Position numbers and translations under genes: made by a program. Positions 1 to 7,588 of a stretch of DNA of 9,254 nucleotides are shown here, piece after piece. Position 1 is the stretch's first letter. Every line of letters begins with the position of its first letter. The stretch is from Betaproteobacteria bacterium. Lineage in GTDB: Bacteria; Pseudomonadota; Gammaproteobacteria; Burkholderiales; Casimicrobiaceae. The DNA lies in assembly GCA_005888865.1 (NCBI GenBank), contig VBCL01000134.1:1-9254 (forward strand), written 5' to 3'. Below the pieces are notes generated by a model, which saw nothing but the letters and a program-made list of their open reading frames with translations, did no database searches and was not told the origin of the DNA.

Positions 1-1007
1 ACCCGGCGCTCGCCGTGCAAGGCATCTACAGCGACCCGGCGACCGGCATCCGCGTGTTTGCGGGACAACGCGCCGAGACGTTCTACATCGACCTGGGTGC
101 GGTCTTCGACACGCTCAACCTGCGCCGATACCCCCCGCTGCTTACCGCGGCAGAGGATGCCAACGATGCGGCCAATCCCTTCGGCGTGAACCGCTTCAGC
201 GGAGCCAATGTCAGCACCATCGCGATCGAGGTACCCATCACCCGCGTCACCAGCGACGGCCGTCCCGCGACCACATCGGCCAACCCCGTGATCGGCATGT
301 ACGCCAGCACTGCGCGGCAGAAAGTGAATGTGGCGCGTAGCCATGGCGCGACGAGGGTCAACGCGGGTCCGTGGGTGCAGGTATCGCGGATGGGAAATCC
401 TCTGGTCAATGAGCTCATCATTAACACACCGGAGAAGGACAGCTGGAACGCGGCGGAACCGGAAACCGAAGCACAGTTCCAGGCGTTCTACAAGAACCCG
501 GTCATCGCTACCGCGCTGAACCTGGTCTACGGCGTGCCCATTGTTCCGATCAACGGTTCACCGGCGTCCAACCGGACCGATCTGATGAGCATTCTGCTCA
601 AGTATCCAGGCCAGGCGCTGGACGGATCGAACTGCGGGTCCCCCTGCGCGGAACTGTTGCGGCTCGATTTGCGCGTTCCGCCCACGGCGCCCGAGAGCCA
701 GAACCGACTGGGTGCAGCGCTGAGCGCGGACAAGGCGGGCTGGCCGAACGGGCGACGCCCCAATGATGATGTGACCGACATCGCGATCCGCGTGGTTGGC
801 GGGACGAACTACATCGCCGCCCGCGCCGGCGACGGCGTCAACTTCCTGGCCGGTGCGCCGGGCGTTCCGGGGGTCGACGTCACGGCGAACGGCATCGCCA
901 GGAACTTCCCGTTCCTGCCCACGCCGTACGACGGCAAGAATCGCCGGCACGTCGACTGCGATGAAAGCGGGCCGGGCGCCAATCCTTGCGGACCTCTGGT
1001 GCCTTGA
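1..1007 (+). CDS. DUF4331-family protein, C-terminal part (5' end outside window)
   Basis: The frame is open from the first bases (first full codon at 3), so the start lies to the left of the window. About 334 residues are visible. The opening pattern 'FAGQRAETFYIDLGAVFD', followed by an 'NVSTIAIEVPI' strand and a late 'GWPNGRRPNDDVTDIAIRV' block, is what I associate with the DUF4331 family of probably extracytoplasmic proteins, whose biochemical role is not established. Two spaced cysteine pairs near the end (CGSPC, and CDESGPGANPC close to the C-terminus) would suit disulfides in an exported protein. This is inference, because the signal-peptide region is missing. The gene ends in a tandem in-frame stop, TGA TAG (1005-1010), and is followed by a GC hairpin and then, in the same direction, the TPR and HupE-like genes. 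Family assignment is fairly secure; function is unknown. Confidence 0.8.
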   Translation, partial: PALAVQGIYSDPATGIRVFAGQRAETFYIDLGAVFDTLNLRRYPPLLTAAEDANDAANPFGVNRFSGANVSTIAIEVPITRVTSDGRPATTSANPVIGMYASTARQKVNVARSHGATRVNAGPWVQVSRMGNPLVNELIINTPEKDSWNAAEPETEAQFQAFYKNPVIATALNLVYGVPIVPINGSPASNRTDLMSILLKYPGQALDGSNCGSPCAELLRLDLRVPPTAPESQNRLGAALSADKAGWPNGRRPNDDVTDIAIRVVGGTNYIAARAGDGVNFLAGAPGVPGVDVTANGIARNFPFLPTPYDGKNRRHVDCDESGPGANPCGPLVP

Positions 1008-1037
1008 TAGGCTCGGCGAGCTGATAGAGCGACTCAC

Positions 1038-1059
1038 GGCCCGGGGTCACACCCGGGCC
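1038..1059 (+). terminator. GC-rich hairpin between DUF4331 and TPR genes
   Basis: A perfect 8-bp inverted repeat (GGCCCGGG at 1038-1045, CCCGGGCC at 1052-1059) encloses a 6-base loop, 31 bases after the DUF4331 stop. Only a weak T-containing stretch (CTTTCC) follows, so it is not a classical Rho-independent terminator. It may act as a partial terminator, an mRNA-stabilising 3' end, or an attenuator ahead of the TPR gene. The hairpin is seen directly; its role is inferred. Confidence 0.5.
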
Positions 1060-1087
1060 ACTTTCCGACGGTAGATCAAGGATGACC

Positions 1088-2251
1088 ATGCGGATTACGG
1101 CGGTGATCGCGGCGCTGCTCGTCGTCGGCAACGTGTTCGCCGTGCCCTTCCTGCCGACAGATGATGCGCAGGTGCTCGAGCACCTTCCCGGCCGCAACAC
1201 CGCGCAGTTCCGCGAGCTCAAGTCCTTGCAGGCCGCGGCGGCACAAGCGCCGAACGATCTGACCCGCGCCGCAGCGCTCGCCACTGGATACATCCGAGCC
1301 TCACGGCTCGAGGGCGATCCCCGTTTCCTGGGTTACGCGCAAGCCGCGCTCGCTCCGTGGTGGAAAGATCCTGCGGCACCGACCGCGGTATTGATTCTGC
1401 GCGCGACCATCCTGCAGAGCAGTCACCAATTCGATGCCGCAGTCGCGAACCTCAACACGGTGCTGCAGCGCGCACCGAGGAACGCGCAGGCCCTGCTCAC
1501 TCGCGCGACGGTCCTGACCGTGCAGGGAAAGTATTCGCCGGCGCGCGAGGATTGCACCAGGCTGTTCGGCATCGCGCCGGAAATCTACGCCGTGATCTGC
1601 GCCACGGCGATCGACGGCGTGACCGGCAAGGCGAGTGCCGCGTATGCAGGCCTGCAGCGCACGCTGCTGGCGTTGCCGCATGTCGATGGCGCTGCAGCGG
1701 TTTGGGGGCAAACGCTGCTGGGCGAGATCGCGCACCGCCACGGCGACTCCGCGGACGAAGGACATTTCCGCGCCGCGCTCAGCGCAGGCGACAAGGACCT
1801 CTACTTACTGGGCGCCTATTGCGACTGGTTGCTCGACCAGGGTCGCGCGGCGGAAGTGATTCCGCTGCTCCAGAACGAGACCCGCGTCGATCCGCTGTTG
1901 CTGCGCCTCGCGTTGGCGCAACAGGCGCTCAAACGTCCCGAAGCCGCCGCCTCGATCGAAACGCTGCGCGCGCGCTTCGAAGCGAGTCATGCGCGAGGCG
2001 ACACCGTGCACCAACGGGAGAACGCACGGTTCGAGCTCTTCCTGCGCGGCGACCCTCGGCGTGCGCTCCCTTACGCCGTCGCCAATTGGCAGGTGCAGCG
2101 CGAGCCTGCCGACCTGCGCATCCTCGCGGAGGCGGCGGCCGCGGCGAACGATGTGGCTGCGTTGGAGACCGTGCGACGATGGCTGACCGAGACCGGTCTC
2201 GAGTACGAGGCGGTGGCAGCGCTGGTCGGTAGCGGGAGCAAGGCGCAATGA
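1088..2251 (+). CDS. Exported tetratricopeptide-like repeat protein
   Basis: This is a 387-residue protein of alanine-rich helical repeats. Residues 1-18 form a signal peptide (Met-Arg, hydrophobic core, cleavage likely after VFA). TPR-like helix pairs are recognisable around 99-132 (A..L..ATIL...HQFDAAVANLNTVLQRAP), 133-165 (NAQALLTRATVL..QGKYSPAREDC) and about 206-268. The degenerate C-terminal half probably continues the solenoid. An in-frame ATG lies six bases upstream at 1082, but AAGGA at 1078-1082 sits five bases before the ATG at 1088 and would overlap the earlier codon, so 1088 is preferred. The stop overlaps the next ATG (ATGA at 2248-2251), implying translational coupling to the HupE-like gene. 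TPR solenoids usually bind proteins, so a periplasmic scaffold for its neighbours is a reasonable guess. No specific function can be read. Confidence 0.78.
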   Translation: MRITAVIAALLVVGNVFAVPFLPTDDAQVLEHLPGRNTAQFRELKSLQAAAAQAPNDLTRAAALATGYIRASRLEGDPRFLGYAQAALAPWWKDPAAPTAVLILRATILQSSHQFDAAVANLNTVLQRAPRNAQALLTRATVLTVQGKYSPAREDCTRLFGIAPEIYAVICATAIDGVTGKASAAYAGLQRTLLALPHVDGAAAVWGQTLLGEIAHRHGDSADEGHFRAALSAGDKDLYLLGAYCDWLLDQGRAAEVIPLLQNETRVDPLLLRLALAQQALKRPEAAASIETLRARFEASHARGDTVHQRENARFELFLRGDPRRALPYAVANWQVQREPADLRILAEAAAAANDVAALETVRRWLTETGLEYEAVAALVGSGSKAQ

Positions 2252-3390
2252 GGCGCGCGTTGCTGATCGTCGCCGCGCTGGCTGGCGCGTGCCTGGGCTC
2301 GCCGGCGCACGCGCACAAGCCCTCCGACAGCTATCTCACGCTCAAAGTCGAGGACGAGAAGATTGCCGGCCAATGGGACATCGCGCTTCGCGATCTCGAC
2401 GTCGCGCTGGGTCTCGACGTCAACCAGGATGGCGACATCACCTGGGGCGAGGTCAAGGCGAAGCACGGCGACATCGCCGCCTATGCTCTATCGCGCCTGC
2501 GGCTGGGCCCCGCCAGTGCGCCATGCCCGGCGCAGATCGCCGAGCAGGCGATCGACAACCACAGCGACGGCGCCTACGCAGTGTTGCGCTTTGCAGCGAC
2601 TTGCGCCGCCGCGCCCAAGACTCTCGCGGTGGACTATCGCCTGCTCTTCGATCTCGACCCGCAGCATCGCGGGCTGATCCGTCTCGAATATAAAGGCGTG
2701 ACGCGCGCCGGCATCCTGAGCGCCGAGCAGCCCGAGCAAAAGTTCACCCTGGCGGAACTGTCGATGTGGGCGCAGTTCCTCGACTATGGCAACGAAGGCG
2801 TGTGGCACATCTGGACCGGCTTCGACCATATCCTGTTTCTCCTGTCGCTGCTGTTGCCGGCAGTGCTCGTTCGCTCACGCGCGTCAGGCTGGCGCTGGGA
2901 ACCGGCGGGAGATTTCCGCGCCGCGTTCCTGGATGTAGTGAAGGTCGTGACCGCGTTCACGCTGGCGCATTCGATCACGCTGTCACTCGCGGCGCTCGGC
3001 GTGGTGAGCCTGCCCTCGCGCCTGGTCGAGTCGGCGATCGCGTTGTCCGTGGTGCTCGCCGCGCTCAACAACATCTGGCCGCTGGTCTACGAAAAGCGCT
3101 GGGTCATCGCATTCTGTTTCGGCCTGGTCCACGGCTTTGGTTTCGCGTCGGTGCTGGCCGACCTGGGCCTGCCGCAGGAATCGCTGCTCATTGCGCTGGT
3201 GGCGTTCAACCTCGGCGTCGAATTGGGCCAGCTGGCGATCGTCGGCGTCTTTCTGCCGGCTTCGTACGGGTTGCGCGCCACCGGCCTCTATAGGCGACTG
3301 CTTTTCGTCCGCGGGTCGGCCGCCATCGCGCTGGTCGCGCTCGTCTGGTTGACCCAGCGTGCATTCAACGTGCAGCTGATTGGCGGCTGA
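2248..3390 (+). CDS. HupE/UreJ-family membrane protein with periplasmic N-terminal domain
   Basis: The protein has 380 residues. Residues 1-22 are a signal peptide ending in AHA, so the mature protein would begin HKPSDSYL. Residues 23 to about 180 form a periplasmic domain with an EF-hand-like loop (DVNQDGDITWGE, 57-68) and two cysteines (93 and 119). Roughly six membrane helices follow (about 186-208, 232-252, 259-280, 284-305, 311-336, 353-370). They carry the family's conserved histidine and polar motifs: WHIWTGFDHILFLL (187-200), FTLAHSITL (237-245), LVHGFGFA (293-300) and FNLGVELGQ (320-328). HupE and UreJ relatives near hydrogenase and urease genes are nickel permeases. This longer subfamily, with an N-terminal domain, has no firmly assigned substrate, and no hydrogenase or urease gene is visible here. 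It is coupled to the upstream TPR gene by an ATGA overlap. Family is certain; transport of a divalent metal is inferred. Confidence 0.9.
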   Translation: MRRALLIVAALAGACLGSPAHAHKPSDSYLTLKVEDEKIAGQWDIALRDLDVALGLDVNQDGDITWGEVKAKHGDIAAYALSRLRLGPASAPCPAQIAEQAIDNHSDGAYAVLRFAATCAAAPKTLAVDYRLLFDLDPQHRGLIRLEYKGVTRAGILSAEQPEQKFTLAELSMWAQFLDYGNEGVWHIWTGFDHILFLLSLLLPAVLVRSRASGWRWEPAGDFRAAFLDVVKVVTAFTLAHSITLSLAALGVVSLPSRLVESAIALSVVLAALNNIWPLVYEKRWVIAFCFGLVHGFGFASVLADLGLPQESLLIALVAFNLGVELGQLAIVGVFLPASYGLRATGLYRRLLFVRGSAAIALVALVWLTQRAFNVQLIGG

Positions 3391-3422
3391 CAGTCCGAAG
3401 CCGGAAGAGCGGACCGGTACGG

Positions 3423-3527
3423 CTGCCTGCACGAGCCGGCATCGTGGGCTTCCACTGGCACGATCTGCGGCACGTATGGGCAACGGTCCCGAGATGGTGC
3501 GCTGCGATGCACCTTGCGGCGGATCTA
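3423..3527 (+). pseudogene. Relic of a tyrosine recombinase (phage-type integrase) C-terminus
   Basis: In the frame containing 3429-3485 the DNA reads ARAGIVGFHWHDLRHVWAT. This is the catalytic box of phage-type integrases (usually ..AGI..FRWHDLRHTWAS), including the His-x-x-Arg residues. Normally about 20 residues follow before 'YEMVRRYAHLAADHL'. Here that linker is missing. GAG ATG GTG CGC (EMVR) follows at 3491-3502 in another frame, the catalytic Tyr position reads Asp, and after an apparent 2-base loss HLAAD appears at 3510-3524. There is no start codon, no N-terminal catalytic domain and no continuous frame, so it cannot encode an active enzyme. It fills most of the convergent gap between the HupE-like gene and transketolase. 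It probably marks an old integration or excision event. The motif is seen directly; the reconstruction of deletions is inference. Confidence 0.6.
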
Positions 3528-5620
3528 TTCGATATTTGCTTCCACCCGCGCTTCTCGAGCGTCTCGACCGCGGGACCGATCGACACGCGTTGCGCGACGC
3601 GCAAGGACGGTCTTCACGGCCTCGACCACCCGTTCCACGGTGAATCCGAAGTGACGAAACAGCTCGGCGGCCGGCGCGGACTCGCCAAAGCGGTCGATGC
3701 CCACGACCTCCCCCGAGCGGCCGACATACTTGCGCCAGGAATCGGTCACGCCCGCTTCGACTGCAACGCACGGCAGCTCAGGCGGTAACACGCGTTCCCT
3801 GTAGTTTTCCTCCTGTCGATCGAACACGTTCGTCGAAGGCATCGACACGACACGGACGGAAACCCCGCCTATCGCGAGCAGTCGCTGCGCTTCAACGGCG
3901 AGCGGTACCTCCGAGCCGGTGGCGATGATCACAGCGTGCAGCGCGCCGTCCGGCTCGACCAGCACATAACCGCCGCGCCGGATATTCGCGGTCTCCCTCG
4001 ACAGACGCGGCTGAAACGGCAGGTTCTGCCGGCTGAATAACAAGCTCGTGGGACCGTCGCGGCGCTCGATTGCGGCCGCCCACGCTACAACCGATTCCTT
4101 GGTATCACACGGACGCCAGACATCCATGTTGGGGATGAGCCGAAGCGTGGCCGCATGTTCGATCGGCTGATGCGTCGGCCCGTCCTCGCCCAACCCAATG
4201 GAGTCGTGGGTAAACACGAAAATCGTGCCGATTCGCATCAGCGCCGCCATCCGCAGCGCATTGCGGCAGTAGTCGGAGAACGTGAGAAACGTGCCGCCGT
4301 AAGGGATGAATCCGCCGTGCAGCGCCAGGCCATTCATGATCGCGGCCATGGCGAACTCGCGCACGCCGTAATAGAGGTAGTTGCCGCCGCAGTTGCGCGT
4401 AATCGCCTTCGAGCCTGACCACAGCGTGAGGTTCGATCCCGCGAGGTCAGCCGAGCCGCCGATGAGTTCCGGCAGACCCGGCGCGAGCGCCTCGATGGCG
4501 TTTTGCGACGCCTTGCGCGTCGCGATCGTTTCCGCCTTCTCCTTCGCCTTGGCCATCAGCTCGCGCACGCGCGATTCGAAACCCTCCGGCAGCTCGCCCT
4601 CCACGCGGCGCTCGAATTCGCGCGCCTCCGCGGGATAGGCACGCGCGTATTCGGCGAACTTCCGCCGCCAGATCGCCTCGGCCACAGTCCCTTGATCGCG
4701 CGCATCCCACGCTTGGTACACATCCGCCGGGATCTCGAACGGTGGGTAGACCCATCCGATCGCCGCGCGTGTTGCGGCAACCTCTTTGTCTCCCAGTGCG
4801 GCGCCATGCGCCTCGTGCGTCCCGGCTTTGCCAGGTGAGCCCTTCGCAATAATCGTCTTACAGCAAATGAGCGTAGGCCGATCAGCGACCGCCCTGGCGG
4901 CGACGATGGCTCGGTGCACCTCCTCGCTGTCATGCCCATCGACGCTGGGCAGGACGTGCCAGCCGTAGCCCTCGAAACGTTTCGGTGTGTCATCGGTAAA
5001 CCAGCCTTCGACGCGGCCGTCGATCGAGATACCGTTGTCGTCGTAGAACGCGATCAGTTTGCCGAGCCCCAGCGTCCCCGCGAGCGAGCACGCCTCGTGC
5101 GAGATACCCTCCATCATGCAGCCGTCGCCCAGGAGCACGTACGTGTAGTGATCGACGATGGCGAAGCCTTCGCGATTGAATTCGGCGGCGAGCAGTCTCT
5201 CCGCAATCGCGAAGCCCACGGCGTTGGCAATGCCCTGCCCGAGCGGACCGGTCGTCGTCTCGACACCGGGCGTGACGCCATATTCGGGATGTCCGGGGGT
5301 CCTCGAATGGAGCTGTCGAAACCGTTTCAACTCGTCAATCGACAGGTCGTATCCGGTCAAGTGCAGCAACGCGTACGCAACATCGAGCCGTGACCGTTCG
5401 AGAGCACGAAGCGGTCGCGGTCGGCCCACTTCGGGTTCGCCGGGTTGTGTCGGAGGTGCCGGCGCCACAACACCTCGGCAATCTCCGCCATGCCCATCGG
5501 CATGCCGGGATGACCCGAGTTTGCCTTCTGCACGGCATCCATCGCGAGCGCGCGGAGTGCGTTGACGACACCGCGCTCCAACTGACCCGTAGTCTTTCGG
5601 ACGGTAGCTGCGTCGTTCAT
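3525..5620 (-). CDS. cbbT: Transketolase, Calvin cycle type (frame broken by a one-base deletion near 5377)
   Basis: This is the thiamine-diphosphate enzyme that moves two-carbon units between sugar phosphates to regenerate pentose phosphates for RuBP. The ATG at 5620 is preceded by GGAG six bases upstream, 14 bp after the prk stop. The first segment reads GHPGMPMG (36-43) and then FVLSNGHGSML (71-81). The frame is then lost: the DNA has TTG-CG-TAC where family members encode L-L-Y, so one base is missing. One frame over, YALLHLTGYDL resumes and the remaining protein is intact. It has GPLGQG (repaired 125-130), the ThDP/metal motif GDG...DDN (165-196) and the pyrimidine-domain stretch FTHDSIGLGEDGPTHQP. 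The repaired length is 698 residues, about 25 to 30 longer than usual because of an Arg-rich tail after VVEAVKTVL. As written the frame is disrupted. A sequencing or assembly error is likely but a true mutation is possible. It appears to be the last gene of the operon. Confidence 0.93.
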
Positions 5621-5634
5621 TCTGTGCTCCAAGC

Positions 5635-6492
5635 TCAACCTGCCAACGCCTGCTTGCGACGCTCGATCAGCCGCCAGATCATCGGCGTGAAGATGAGCTG
5701 CATGGCGAGATCCATCTTGCCGCCCGGGCACACGATCGTGTTGGCGCGCGACATGAACGACCCGTCCAGCATCGACAGCAGATAGGGAAAATCAATTCCG
5801 CGCGGATTGGCGAAGCGGATCACCAACATCGACTCATCGGGGGTTGGGATGAACCGGGCTACGAACGGATTGGACGTATCGACCACCGGTACACGCTGGA
5901 AATTGACGTGCGTGTGCGTGAACTGCGGACAGATGTAGTGCACGTAGTCATGCATCCGCCGCAAGATCGTGTCGGTTACCGCTTCGGTGGAATAACCCCG
6001 CATGGCCTTGTCGCGGTTCAGTTTCTGGATCCACTCGAGATTGATGACGGGCACTACGCCGATCAGCAGATTGTCGGTGATCACGGCGCCGTGGAGACCT
6101 TCGTAGAACATCACATCGGTGTTCTCCGGAAGTTGCTCCCACGGCGTAAACGTGCCCGTCTCCTGCTTGAAGGGCCGCGCCTCTTCGGCATCGTGCAGGT
6201 ATTTGCGCCGCCGGCCGCGCCCGGTCTCGGCGTAGGCGCGAAACAACTCGGCCAATTCCTCGAACAAGTTCGCTTCCGGGCCGAAATGGCTGAAGTCATG
6301 GTTGCCGCGCTCTCGGTGATCGGCCATCCTCTGTTTCATTTCAGCGCGGTCATGGCGGTGAAAGCTATCGCCCTCGAGGAACGCCGCCGTCACGCCTTCC
6401 CTGCGAAAGATCTGCTCGAACGTGCGCATCACCGACGTGGTCCCGGCGCCCGACGAGCCGGTAATTGCGATGATCGGATGCTTAGTGGACAT
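5635..6492 (-). CDS. cbbP: Phosphoribulokinase, class I
   Basis: The enzyme phosphorylates ribulose-5-phosphate with ATP to ribulose-1,5-bisphosphate, the RuBisCO substrate, and is diagnostic of the Calvin cycle. The 285-residue protein shows the P-loop GSSGAGTTS (12-20), the acid/base segment EGDSFHRHDR with Asp42, His45 and Arg49 at the positions known from Rhodobacter PRK, the Walker B-like FYEGLHG (Glu131) and INLEWIQKLNRDKAMRG carrying the equivalents of its Lys165, Arg168, Asp169 and Arg173. The C-terminal SFMSRANTIVCPGGKM block is also typical. Compared with the family as I know it, about eight residues (usually like EVNVAQ..) are missing between Asp140 and Asn141, without loss of frame, which explains the short length. 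The ATG at 6492 has GGGGA seven bases upstream and follows fbp by 14 bp. Identity is certain; whether this version is active is open. Confidence 0.96.
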   Translation of the reverse strand: MSTKHPIIAITGSSGAGTTSVMRTFEQIFRREGVTAAFLEGDSFHRHDRAEMKQRMADHRERGNHDFSHFGPEANLFEELAELFRAYAETGRGRRRKYLHDAEEARPFKQETGTFTPWEQLPENTDVMFYEGLHGAVITDNLLIGVVPVINLEWIQKLNRDKAMRGYSTEAVTDTILRRMHDYVHYICPQFTHTHVNFQRVPVVDTSNPFVARFIPTPDESMLVIRFANPRGIDFPYLLSMLDGSFMSRANTIVCPGGKMDLAMQLIFTPMIWRLIERRKQALAG

Positions 6493-6506
6493 GCGGCTGT
6501 CCCCGG

Positions 6507-7577
6507 TTAAATAGCCGCGCGAAACAGGCCGCGTACACCGAAGAGGGGCGCATCGTACTCGCGCAAATTGTGGTCACGATGATGTTGTTCCAGGCGCTCG
6601 ACCTCGGTGCGCGAGCCGAAGATGAACGCGACGCGCTGATGCAAATCCGCGGGCGCCATTTCCAGCACTCGTTCGCGTCCGGTGCTGGCGCGTCCATCGG
6701 CCTGTTCGACGATGAATGCGATTGGATTCGCCTCGTAGAGCAAACGGAGCCTGCCCGCCATCGCGGCATTCCTGGCGTCGTGCGGATACATGAACACACC
6801 GCCGCGCATAAGAATCCGATGTGTCTCGGCGACCAGTGAAGCGATCCAGCGCATGTTGAAATCCTTCCCACGGGGGCCTGGCTTGCCGGCGAGGCATTCG
6901 TCGACGTAATGTCTTACCGCGGGTTCCCAGAAGCGGCTGGTCGACGCGTTGATTGCGAATTCGCTCGTCACGTGCGGGATCTTCAGGTTCGGATGAGTGA
7001 GAATGAACTCGCCGAGCAGAGGATCGAGCGTGAAAGCGTGGACGCCGGTGCCGACCGTAAGGACCAGCATCGTCGAGGGGCCGTAAACAGCGTAACCGGC
7101 GCAAACCTGGCGACTGCCCGGCTGCAGGAAATCAGTAACCGCAGCCGAGGCACCTGGATTCGGTGCACGCAAGATCGAGAAGATGCTGCCGACCGACACA
7201 TTGACGTCGATGTTCGATGAACCGTCGAGCGGATCGAAGACGAGCAGGTATCGGCCCCTCGGGTACTGCGCCGGTATCTCGAACGGCGCTTCCATCTCCT
7301 CGGACACCATCCCGGCCAGGTGGCCACCCCATTCGTTGCAGCGTACGAACAGGTCATTTGCCACGACGTCGAGTTTCTTTGGGGTTTCATCGCGGGCGTT
7401 GGCGGTCCCGGCGTTGCCAAGCACGCCGCCAAGCGCGCCATGGGCGACCGCCCTGGAAATCGCCTTACATGCGAGAGCGATGTCAAGGATGAGCGCGTTC
7501 AATTCGCCGCTCGCGCCCGGGTAGCGGCGGCGCTCCTCGATCAGGTACTGCGTGAGCGTGGTGCGATCGGCGAGCAT
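6507..7577 (-). CDS. cbbF: Fructose-1,6-bisphosphatase class 1
   Basis: The enzyme hydrolyses fructose-1,6-bisphosphate (cbb-cluster enzymes often also accept sedoheptulose-1,7-bisphosphate) in the regenerative part of the Calvin cycle. With the ATG at 7577 the protein has 356 residues. It contains TLTQYLIEERRRYP near the start, the metal site EE (93-94) and DPLDGSSNID (115-124), then AGYAVYGPST, EFAINAS, GPRGKDFNMRWIASLVAE, RGGVFMYP and LYEANPIAFIVEQADGRASTG. These follow the cbb-type bacterial FBPases closely. AAGGGG lies six bases before the ATG at 7577, so this start is preferred. A TTG at 7592 overlapping the gph stop (TTGA) would add five residues but has a poor ribosome site. The gene lies 11 bp after gph and 14 bp before prk. 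I see nothing missing in it. Confidence 0.95.
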   Translation of the reverse strand: MLADRTTLTQYLIEERRRYPGASGELNALILDIALACKAISRAVAHGALGGVLGNAGTANARDETPKKLDVVANDLFVRCNEWGGHLAGMVSEEMEAPFEIPAQYPRGRYLLVFDPLDGSSNIDVNVSVGSIFSILRAPNPGASAAVTDFLQPGSRQVCAGYAVYGPSTMLVLTVGTGVHAFTLDPLLGEFILTHPNLKIPHVTSEFAINASTSRFWEPAVRHYVDECLAGKPGPRGKDFNMRWIASLVAETHRILMRGGVFMYPHDARNAAMAGRLRLLYEANPIAFIVEQADGRASTGRERVLEMAPADLHQRVAFIFGSRTEVERLEQHHRDHNLREYDAPLFGVRGLFRAAI

Positions 7578-7588
7578 GGCGAGCCCCT

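Noticed and set aside
1357..2232. 291-codon + strand frame inside the TPR gene
   Set aside because: The product is extremely Arg-rich, typical of an out-of-frame reading. The overlapping frame has a signal peptide, ribosome site and TPR-like repeats.
3391..3524. Possible bidirectional terminator between the convergent operons
   Set aside because: Only weak stems were seen (CGGCT/AGCCG at 3420-3438 with a 9-base loop; GGTGC/GCACC at 3496-3513 with an 8-base loop), without T-tracts on either strand.
2983..3771. 262-codon minus-strand frame covering the HupE gene end, the gap and the end of transketolase
   Set aside because: It overlaps two well-supported genes, is Arg/Ser/Gly-rich and shows no domain; it is a shadow frame.
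5908..6510. 200-codon open frame on the + strand opposite prk
   Set aside because: The sequence has no family resemblance and mirrors the codon bias of the real prk gene.
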